Source of the DNA: Brachionus manjavacas | Lineage: Eukaryota > Rotifera > Eurotatoria > Ploima > Brachionidae | DNA length: 64,000 nucleotides | Assembly: GCA_019054805.1 (NCBI GenBank) | Contig: JAHQIY010000019.1 | Location: 1,084,001 to 1,148,000 of the forward strand | Reading direction: 5' to 3' | Shown here: in pieces, positions 11,592 to 18,766 of the stretch | Numbering within the stretch: the stretch's first letter is position 1 | Layout of the letters: each line of letters begins with the position of its first letter | The notes under the pieces: generated by a model | What the model was told of the DNA's origin: nothing | Database searches by the model: none | What the model saw: the letters and a program-made list of their open reading frames with translations, nothing else | Position numbers and translations under genes: made by a program

Positions 11592-11785
11592 AACACCCGT
11601 TTTATGATAAATCCTTGTGGGACACCACTTTCTACTCCTTGCCGTGATGATGAATGATCGACTAGGATAACTAGTTGCCGAGCAAGAGAATTTGCACAAA
11701 CCTTTAAGACGTGTGGATGAACTCCATCTGGGCCGATTGATTTGTTTGGGTTGAGGTTTTCGAGCGAGCTTTTTAATTTTTTTTA
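11592..11785 (-). mobile_element. LINE reverse-transcriptase fragment with two distant motifs joined
   Basis: One open minus-strand frame reads LNPNKSIGPDGVHPHVLK, an early RT motif, followed about 25 residues later by ESGVPQGF, the GVPQGS motif normally some 130 residues further on. The intervening catalytic region, including the first Asp motif, is deleted without breaking the frame. It may belong to the same old insertion as 10930-11325. Confidence 0.7.
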
Positions 11786-12654
11786 CAAAAAAGATGTTTT
11801 CTTTTTCAAACGAAATAATAAAAAATAGAGAATTGAGAAATTATCAAAATTGAAAATGGTTTACTTAAAAATGGATTTTATTTCTTTGAAATCATGTAGC
11901 AATTTTTTTTGAATCATAGTTTAATTCTGAGTATGATCAAGACTGAGATTTTACAAATCTTTAATAAAATTTCTAATAAAAGATCAAAAAAGTAACTTCT
12001 TTGAATTCATTTAGAAAATTTTTTGATTTTTTATTAAAAACTTTATTAAAGATTTGTAAAATTTCTGTCTTGATCAAACTCAGTATAAAAGTATTTGCGG
12101 TATTTTTTCACGTAAGCTTTTAAAAGCGATTTTAGTTAGAGATTATTTAAAAAAAATAAATAAATTTATAAATTTTTTTTGTACTGTTTTTTAAAATGTT
12201 ATTCATATAATTTGGCTACTAATTGAAATTGTTAAATTCTAATATCGTAGAAAAAAATACGGACCTTTTTTAGTTATGATCATTTCCTAAATAAATTTTT
12301 ATGCCAATTTCAGCTGTGGAAAAATTTTATCAATTGAGTTTTTGTTAAAATGCATCAAACAAACGCCAATTATCACTAAATTCAAAATTTAAAAGGAAAA
12401 AATCAAAGTTTATGAGGTCTAGTTACTGGAATAATTCTTTTTCTCAAATTTTAGTTAACCTTTATTGAGTTTTTTTCATCTATTTAGAAAAAAGCTAAAA
12501 AAAATATTAAAAAATAGGATAGATAGATCAGATAGATCAAATAAATGCTATTTCTAAAGCTTCTTCAAATTTACAAAACAAATAAAAAATTATTAACTTT
12601 AATTGTTCATTTATTAAATAGTTTTATTCAATTTATTCACATAATTTAAATTTG
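11786..12654. other. AT-rich intergenic DNA
   Basis: No gene recognised. Around 11940-11960 and 12045-12085 two segments are imperfect inverted copies (AAGACTGAGATTTTACAAATC and its complement), giving a loose foldback about 130 bases across. Confidence 0.5.
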
Positions 12655-12703
12655 TTCACCTAATTCTATTTTGGTTCATTACGTGAACAAAAAATTAGGT
12701 GAA
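12655..12703. repeat. Nested inverted repeat
   Basis: TTCACCTAATT (12655-12665) is perfectly complementary to AATTAGGTGAA (12693-12703). Inside the loop GTTCA (12674-12678) pairs with TGAAC (12684-12688). The result is a 49-base two-storey hairpin in DNA or RNA. Confidence 0.7.
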
Positions 12704-12849
12704 TTAAAAGTTGAGAAAACCGGAGAACAAGAATTGTTCGCGTAATAGGTAAACCATCGTTCACCTTACCGACTAGCCAAGTTTTTCAACAAATGATAAA
12801 TTTTAATTTAAATGAATTATTTATCTTTTTTTTCTTGTCTTATTTCTCT

Positions 12850-13331
12850 TGGCTCGGTAGAATCGATACGAGGGGATGGTGACCTAACGAAGAACAAACT
12901 TCTGCTGTGATGAAGGCAGAGCTGGAAGTTATTATGCTCTAAACACAGTAGTGGGAAGGCTTAGCAAATAGAAAAGGAATGGATAATACCACCAGATCGG
13001 AATAAAAAAAAAAAAAAGAAAAAAAGAATATGAGTTACCTTGATTGGGATCTGTATGAAGCTTGATTAATCTGGTTAATTTGCTTGACTGGATCGGTCTA
13101 AAAATCTAACGAGTAGAAAAAAAAAAAGAAAAAGATTAATCTAAAATTCAAGATGCAATGGTGATGTAGTATATGTAGTATATGAAGTATGAATGAGCAT
13201 ATGAATGATTTTTATTTTTTATTATTATTGTTATTATTACATAACACAGTTACCATAGATGGGATCCTACTGTTTCCCATCTTCGCAAGTCTAGCTTGCT
13301 AGCATGTTGTAACTTATATTATTATTATTAT
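12850..13331 (+). mobile_element. LINE family alpha 3' UTR, 5'-truncated copy
   Basis: Matches the 3' UTR of the LINE at 39880-40770: shared blocks include TCGGTAGAATCGATACGAGG, ATGGTGACCTAACGAA, CTCTAAACACAGT, CAGTTACCATAG and GGGATCCTACTGTTTCCCAT. It ends in the stem-loop GCAAG/CTTGC (13285-13299) and an (ATT)n tail. Compared with the 40.6-kb copy it has about 290 extra bases (about 12949-13240) between CTCTAAACACAGT and the CAGTTACCATAG block. No RT coding sequence remains. Confidence 0.8.
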
Positions 13332-14058
13332 TGGCTCCGTATCAAAATAGCTAAGTTTAAAATGGCCAAATTAAATTAGCTGTTTCATTTTAGCTAAGTG
13401 ATTTTTTTAGCTCTTTCAATCAAGTTAATTGTTAAATTAAATTAGCAAAAATCAAAATCGCTAAAACGAAAAAAATTAGAATCAAGATTGCTTAGTCATT
13501 AGTTTCTTTAAATAATTGTTGAAACCAAACACATTAAAATAAAAAATCAAACAAAATGGATGAGCTTACCGAGTCAATTAGAAATTTGAATTTGAACAAA
13601 GGTTTTGTTTCTCTCTCTTTTTAAAAATTTTTAAACGATTCTTATAAAATCGTTCAAAAATGAACAAAATCGAGTTGAACGTGAACTGGTACGCTTAAGA
13701 ACTGGTATTGTTTACAAACGGAGACCTAAATATATGTTTTTGGATGATAGAATCAAGTGTATGTTAGGTCAATATAGAAAAGAAAATTTAAAAGATACTG
13801 TTCGTAATTTAAGTTTAATATTGAAATATTGAAGGGACATTTTTTGATTGACAAAACATATTTTTTTTTAAATAATAATCAATTAGTAATTTAGAACTTG
13901 TAAATAAAATTTAGCTTTTCTGACTTAGCTATTTTTAATAAATCAATTAGTAATTTTAGGTTTAGCTATCTTGATTTTAGCTAATTTAATTTAGCTGTTT
14001 TGAATAGTTTTATTTTTATTTTAAGCTAATTTAATTTAGCTATTTTGATCTACTCCCA
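13332..14058. mobile_element. DNA-transposon-like element with inverted ends, inserted in a LINE tail
   Basis: Left end TGG-(6 bases)-ATCAAAATAGCTAA and right end, read inward on the minus strand, TGG-(6 bases)-ATCAAAATAGCTAA. AATTAAATTAGCT motifs recur just inside both ends. The flanks are the ATT-rich tail of the LINE at 12850-13331 on the left and ATTATTACT on the right, as expected for insertion into that tail. A 60-codon open segment at about 13640-13830 (ERELVRLRTGIVYKRRPKYM, then FLDDRIKCMLGQYRKENLKD) may be a transposase or cargo remnant; I do not recognise it. Confidence 0.55.
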
Positions 14059-14150
14059 TTATTACTATTTAAGTTTATTTTTAACTTTTTATTGTATTAT
14101 GAAGCTCGGTACAGATAAACAAATAAACAGATAAATAAATAAATTATTTT
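14059..14150 (+). mobile_element. LINE family beta 3' tail fragment
   Basis: Ends GCTCGGTACAGATAAACAAA plus (AAATA)n, matching the ends at 32456-32480 and 32647-32690. Only the terminal part of the 3' UTR is present; the left half of the terminal stem-loop is lost. Confidence 0.6.
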
Positions 14151-14207
14151 TCAAAAAATCTCAAAAAAAAAACACCACAAATACAGCTTTCATGTCAACT
14201 TTTAAAA

Positions 14208-15545
14208 ATGAGTTTTGAAAAACTTTTTAATGAAAAAATTGTCAAAGAAGATGACTTACATAAAGAACATTTAAAAAGAATTGAAAATAAGATATTGGAC
14301 TTCGAGACACAGCTAATTGGAAAAAGTGACTATTATAGTATAAGTGAAGATGATGTTAAATATGCGATTGCCAACCTTAAGAATCGGAAAAGTATTGGAT
14401 TCAGCGATGTTTCGAATGAAATGTACAAGTACGGTAACAGTGACGTTTTAGTGAAAATTGTAAAGAAAATTTTTGAGAAAATTATCCAATTTGGAGAAGT
14501 ACCAATTCTTTTCAACATTGGGAAAATTGTCCCAATTACTAAAGATGATAAAAAAACAATTAATGACACCAGTAATATTCGACCGATTACAATATCTGAT
14601 GTGATATCGAATATATTCGAAAAAATCATGCTAATTGAAATATTAAAAACAAGCAATGATCCTGACAAACAACTTGGATTTAAGAAAAAAAGCTCATGTT
14701 CTCATGCAATTTTTTCTGTTAAAGAAACAATAAATCATCTTACAAAAAGAAACAGAAAGGTATACGGCTGTGCAATTGATGCAAGCAAAGCATTTGACAA
14801 GGTAAACAGAAAAATTCTTTTTGAAAAATTAATCAATAAAACCCACCCTCAAATATGGAGATGTCTAAAAAATTATTATAATGACTCAATGGCATTAGTT
14901 ATGAATGGAAAAAATTTTAGCTCATTATTCAGAACAACCATTGGAGTTAAACAACGTGGTCCTCTATCACCTAAGCTTTTCTCAATATACGTCGAAGACC
15001 TTATTAATGAAATAGAATCAAAAAATCTGGGTACAAAGATACATGGCCTTAACACAGGAATTGTCCTTTATGCTGATGATATATTCCTCCTAATGTCAAA
15101 CATCAAAGAACTTCAAGAAGCATTAGATATCTGCGAAAAATTTGGAATTAGAAATGAAATAAAATTTAATGCAGACAAAACGCAACTCATAATATTCGGG
15201 AAAAAGACAAAAAAAATAGAAAGAAAGCCAAAGATTTACAATGAAGAGATAAATGTAGTTGAAAATATAAAATACCTTGGCGTGTATCTAAACAGGAAAA
15301 ACAATAACAAAGACCAAATTGATACTCGTATTAAATCAGCCTTTAAGGCGATGGCATCAATTAAATATCTCCAAACTGAAAATCAACAACTAAATGTGAA
15401 AATAAAAATCCATCTTTATAAAGTATTTGTCAGACCTGTTTTAATATATGGATTAGAAAATTATGCACTTAATGGAATAGAGATAAAAAAATTACAAACA
15501 ACAGAGAGCACAATTATCAAACGAATGTTGAACTTAAATGTTTGA
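14208..15545 (+). CDS. LINE reverse transcriptase, long uninterrupted frame
   Basis: A 445-codon frame with the ordered RT motifs of non-LTR elements. They are NLKNRKSIGFSDVSNEMYKY (about 56-75), NIRPITISDVISNIFEKI (123-140), the first catalytic Asp191 in CAIDASKAFDKVNRKIL, GVKQRGPLSPKLFSIYVEDL (246-265), catalytic YADD (288-291), KFNADKTQLIIFG and NIKYLGVYLN. The C-terminal tail (VFVRPVLIYGLENY) is the usual post-RT connection. No stop interrupts the polymerase core, so this copy is recent or selected. The ATG at 14208 follows shortly after the probable truncation point, so the true protein began further upstream with an endonuclease. Lys-rich composition reflects the AT bias. Confidence 0.88.
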   Translation: MSFEKLFNEKIVKEDDLHKEHLKRIENKILDFETQLIGKSDYYSISEDDVKYAIANLKNRKSIGFSDVSNEMYKYGNSDVLVKIVKKIFEKIIQFGEVPILFNIGKIVPITKDDKKTINDTSNIRPITISDVISNIFEKIMLIEILKTSNDPDKQLGFKKKSSCSHAIFSVKETINHLTKRNRKVYGCAIDASKAFDKVNRKILFEKLINKTHPQIWRCLKNYYNDSMALVMNGKNFSSLFRTTIGVKQRGPLSPKLFSIYVEDLINEIESKNLGTKIHGLNTGIVLYADDIFLLMSNIKELQEALDICEKFGIRNEIKFNADKTQLIIFGKKTKKIERKPKIYNEEINVVENIKYLGVYLNRKNNNKDQIDTRIKSAFKAMASIKYLQTENQQLNVKIKIHLYKVFVRPVLIYGLENYALNGIEIKKLQTTESTIIKRMLNLNV

Positions 15546-15859
15546 TGAAAGAAAAACTAGGGTTTTTAAAAAGACTTGGTAATAATGAGCTGACAAAACA
15601 AATACTTGAAATTTTAGAAGAATGTGAAACTGAGATAAAAAATTTAAGCAACAAATCCAGCCTAAAGAAAATAGCTGAGTATTTAAAATGCGATGAACTT
15701 GATTATAATGTCTTAATTCCACAACTTAACCTTAAAATGAAAGAACTATCCAAACAAGATAATAATAATGGAATAAGAGACTCAATACAAACATGCCTAG
15801 AAAATATCGAAAAGGAAACTTACAGAAAAATGCTAGTTGAATTAACAAAAAGCTACTAA
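15542..15859 (+). CDS. C-terminal tail of the LINE RT protein, in another frame
   Basis: A 105-codon frame overlapping the end of the RT frame by 4 bases. It begins MMKEKLGFLKRLGNNELTKQ, which resembles the tail that normally continues the RT protein after a line such as STIIKRMLNLNV. The likeliest reading is one protein broken by a small deletion plus frameshift at about 15540. A programmed frameshift or a separate ORF is possible but has no direct support. Confidence 0.5.
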   Translation: MMKEKLGFLKRLGNNELTKQILEILEECETEIKNLSNKSSLKKIAEYLKCDELDYNVLIPQLNLKMKELSKQDNNNGIRDSIQTCLENIEKETYRKMLVELTKSY

Positions 15860-16159
15860 CAAAAAAGGGGATAAGTACATACCATTTACATCCATTGTTG
15901 AGTGAAGTGTATTGAAATTGCCTCTCTCCTAACTCGACTTGATTGCCTCCTGGATCGACTCGGTAAACCGGTTTCGAATAAATTTATCTAAAAAAAAAAG
16001 GGAAGAGAAAAGAAAAAAGAAAAATAGTAAAAAGAAGAATAATAATTATTGAAATTAAAATAAAGTAGTAAACATTAACATTTAAAATTAAAATTATCGG
16101 ATGTTTCAATTCTTTTGTCTTACGATTATTAATTTTATTTTTATTTTTAAATTTTTTTT

Positions 16160-16215
16160 TTTTTACATCGCCTACAAGGCGTTCATTGAATAAATAAATA
16201 AAAAAATAAATAAAT
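16160..16215 (+). repeat. LINE 3' tail with stem-loop, copy 1
   Basis: TTTTACATCGCC-TACAA-GGCG (stem 16169-16181), then TTCATTGAATAAATAAATAA. Complementary-strand copies of the same design are at 40845-40905 (CGCCA/TGGCG) and 49665-49700 (GCC/GGC). Reads as the terminal hairpin plus simple-repeat tail of a truncated LINE. Confidence 0.65.
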
Positions 16216-16309
16216 ATTTAAAATTTGAAAAAAGAATTTTCAATATTTTTTTCAAATTTCTATTAAAAATTAAATTCATTCTATTTCATTATCAAGTTTA
16301 ATTTCAAAT

Positions 16310-16445
16310 ATGAAAATGCTTGCAATATTAACTTAAAATTATTTTTTTATTTGAAACTGAAAAAAATAATTTGAAACATCGCATTTTTTCAATGTTATTT
16401 CAACAAAGGATACATTTTGTAATTCAAACACAAAAAATTAAACCA
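16310..16445 (+). repeat. Dispersed repeat D, copy 1
   Basis: AATATTAACTTAAAATTATT, GAAACATCG, then TTTTTCA..., and TGTAATTCAAACACAAAAAA recur in the same order at about 52725-52830 and 61770-61880. Non-coding. Confidence 0.6.
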
Positions 16446-17084
16446 TTTGTTAATTAAACTTTTATTTTAATATATATAAAAAAATTGATAATATATTGAC
16501 AAAACCATTTTCTTTTATTTTTTCGAAGGCAAAGATGTGAACTTGAGATTAATTTTATTAATTTGAAATTTCTGTCGGATAAAATATTTGAACTAAATGT
16601 TTCTAATAATTAATTATTGATCTGTTTTAAATTCACGTGAAACATGAAAGAAAATCAAATTTTCTTTTTATTTTGGAAAATTGTTGTATTTGTTTGGTTT
16701 ATTGGTTTGGTAGTTTTTGGACCTCTTTTTACTGTTACAGTTTTTTTGAAAAAAAATCCAGCTGATAATCCACTCGTCAAAACAAATAAACCTTTTAAAA
16801 TTAAAAATTAAAAATTAAAATTTCTAATTTAATTGAATAATTTACTTAAAATCAAAAAATAAAATTTTTCAATTGACAACTTCATTTTATTTTCTAACTT
16901 TTTCTCATTGATTTTTTTAGCTAAAAAAACTAACTCTTATACTCGAAAAAAAATTAATAATTTGATGCATCATATTTAAAACCCTAATAAAAGGAAAATA
17001 AACAGCTTAATTTTAATTAGTTTAATTAAAAAAGTCAAATTGAAAGTTAAATATTTACAACAAAAATAAAAGTAACATAATGGG
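16446..17084. other. AT-rich DNA downstream of GPKOW
   Basis: About 640 bases. No gene seen; it includes the 3' flank of the minus-strand GPKOW gene. Confidence 0.5.
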
Positions 17085-17927
17085 TTATTTTCTTTTTCGT
17101 TTTCGCACAGATTCATAATCACTTTTTGATATCAACTTGGTTAAATGCTGCAGTAAGCTAACACTTTCGTTACAATCAAAAACTTTGACTAAAATTCTGT
17201 TCAAGCCATCATCAAAGCCTACTATTTCGCCAAACTGGTTCTCATACTTTCCGGATAAAATTTCTACATAAGCACCTTTTTTATAAACTAGCTTAGACTT
17301 GTCTTTTGATTCTGGATCATCTTTTTTGGATTTTTTTCCAAAGCCCGCACCTAAACCGAGTCCTCTGGGTCTTAGTTCTGGTTCTAGTACTTGAAAAGCG
17401 CGCTTATTTGTCAAGCCGATTCCGTTTTTTTCACTCCAACCCATTCCCCTCAAGGCTGCTTTACCAAACAGCTCCAAATCAATCGCTTCATAGTTTGGTT
17501 CTTCAATTTTTTCCAAATTATTTTCAATTTCTTCCGAATGTACAGGTATTTTTAAATTTTCGTCTTCCTTGACATCTTTTTTTTCTTTTATAGCAGCTAA
17601 AAGAGCTTTAACAGCCTCTGTATCTCCGTTTTGCTCGCACTTATCCAATTTTTTCTCCAATTCCATTACTGTGCTATTTTCTCGTTCTTTTTTCGCTTTG
17701 TCTACCAAAGATTCGTTCTTCGGACAAGGTATAACCAACGCTTTTTTGGGCTCATTCAATGCCTTGTCTTGGAAAGTGATTTTTTTCGAGTCAATCGAAG
17801 TGATCAGATCTATTTTTTCTACTTCAACATTTTTTTCATCTTTGAACGCTTGAGTCTGAACTATTTGGGTTTTTTGTTTGGTCTTGGAAAAACCGAACGA
17901 AAACCCCATCTTTTTTTCCACATTCAT
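17085..17927 (-). CDS. GPKOW: G-patch and KOW domain spliceosomal protein (short form)
   Basis: GPKOW/Spp2 proteins use their G-patch to bind and activate the spliceosomal helicase DHX16/Prp2. This intronless frame codes 280 residues. It starts MNVEKKMGFSFGF; SFGF is the family's N-terminal motif, and ATG at 17909 is an alternative start. The conserved KKALVIPCPKNES corresponds to the human ELVIPLIQN region. The G-patch (about 150-195) has GKAALRGMGWSEKNGIGLTN and LRPRGLGLGAGFGKK. A KOW-type SH3-like segment (about 214-250) reads KKGAYVEILSGKYENQFGEI. The protein ends in a basic KRKRK tail. Human GPKOW is about 476 residues with a second KOW domain, which is absent here; either the family member is naturally short or a downstream exon was missed, but TAA follows directly and no acceptor stands out. 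Confidence 0.88.
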   Translation of the reverse strand: MNVEKKMGFSFGFSKTKQKTQIVQTQAFKDEKNVEVEKIDLITSIDSKKITFQDKALNEPKKALVIPCPKNESLVDKAKKERENSTVMELEKKLDKCEQNGDTEAVKALLAAIKEKKDVKEDENLKIPVHSEEIENNLEKIEEPNYEAIDLELFGKAALRGMGWSEKNGIGLTNKRAFQVLEPELRPRGLGLGAGFGKKSKKDDPESKDKSKLVYKKGAYVEILSGKYENQFGEIVGFDDGLNRILVKVFDCNESVSLLQHLTKLISKSDYESVRKRKRK

Positions 17928-18070
17928 ATCAAAGTATGCTGAATTTATTTATTTTTTTTTTGAAAAAAAAAATTACTTAAATGAATAATTTTTTGTAATT
18001 TAAACATAGTTTTGAAATTTTTAAAACTATTGCAATTTTTTTGTCTTTTAAAAATTTTGAAAAAAAAAAG

Positions 18071-18156
18071 TCCCGCGAAGCGGATTTGAACCACTGACCT
18101 AAGGATTGCTATTAAATTTCTACAGTCCTCCGCTCTGCCAACTGAGCTATCGCGGG
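18071..18156 (-). tRNA. tRNA-Tyr (anticodon GTA) with 13-nt intron
   Basis: On the minus strand: acceptor arm CCCGCGA pairs perfectly with TCGCGGG, discriminator A. The A box is TAGCTCAGTTGG and the B box GGTTCAAATCC. The anticodon stem-loop GGACTGTAG/ATCC is interrupted after position 37 by a 13-nt intron (18107-18119), the standard place for eukaryotic tRNA-Tyr introns. A run of T after the 3' end (18061-18069 on this strand) is a Pol III terminator. It sits 143 bp from the GPKOW start and only 57 bp beyond the stop of the Ly6-type gene, all on the same strand. Confidence 0.96.
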
Positions 18157-18213
18157 TCCACAAAAAATTATATTTAATAAAACAAATTAGATTGAAAAAA
18201 ATTTATTTTTTTT

Positions 18214-18766
18214 TTAGAAAAAATTTATTTTAAAGATAACTAATAAAGGTAAAAGAACTAATTGAAAAATGAATTGTTGACTTGAAGAGCTGTTTTTAAT
18301 AGTTGTAGTTGATATTATAGCAGGCGAAGATATATTAGAAAATTGAACGCATAAATCTGTGTTGCAGCATTCTTTTCCATTTAAATTAACAGCACTTAAA
18401 GAGCTATTAGTTGAGTTATTGAACAAATCGAGAACTAATTCTTCAGTATTGTTTGCACAATGAACAGACGAAACACATGCTGCAAGGATTTTGTTCATTC
18501 CATTTACATCAAAATTAAATCCCTGATTTAAAAATTTTAAAATATTTTATTTGAAAAAAAAATTATTTACGCCGCAAATATCTCCTGTTTTACAAGTCTG
18601 ATTCAAATTTTGAAATGAATCTTCTTTACAATCAAAACATTGATAGCAGTCCAAAGCATGAGCCGTGCATAGAACCAACATAACTTTAAAAAAAAAGCTA
18701 GAAAAATTAATTCATAAAATCATGCTAACCTCCTGTTAATGTTAAATAAAATTTTGAATAATTCAT
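18214..18766 (-). CDS. Ly6/three-finger-type secreted or GPI-anchored protein
   Basis: Exons 18730-18766, 18571-18683 and 18214-18522 join in phase (introns 46 and 48 nt) to 152 residues. Residues 1-22 form a signal peptide (hydrophobic LTLTGVMLVLCTAHA). The mature part starts LDCYQCFDC, the typical first cysteines of Ly6 proteins. It ends its domain with CCNTDLC, the CCxxDxC(N) signature, followed by a Ser/Thr/Asn-rich linker with several N-glycosylation motifs and a hydrophobic C-terminal tail. This is the layout of a GPI-anchored Ly6 protein of the outer cell surface. Ten or so cysteines are available for the three-finger fold. The ligand cannot be inferred; such proteins are often lineage-specific. 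Confidence 0.82.

Larger units (their letters stand above)
14170..16012 (+). mobile_element. LINE family gamma, 5'-truncated with long RT ORF
   Basis: Contains the RT frame 14208-15545, the overlapping frame 15542-15859 and a 3' UTR to about 16012 ending in an A/G-rich run. The 3' UTR block GATTGCC...GGATCGACTCGGT...TCTAAAAAAAA resembles about 13060-13110 inside the family-alpha copy. No endonuclease or ORF1 precedes it, so the element is 5'-truncated, but it is the least decayed mobile element in the window. Confidence 0.8.

Noticed and set aside
17945-18163. 72-codon open frame over the tRNA-Tyr
   Set aside because: Its recognisable part is translation of the tRNA gene itself.
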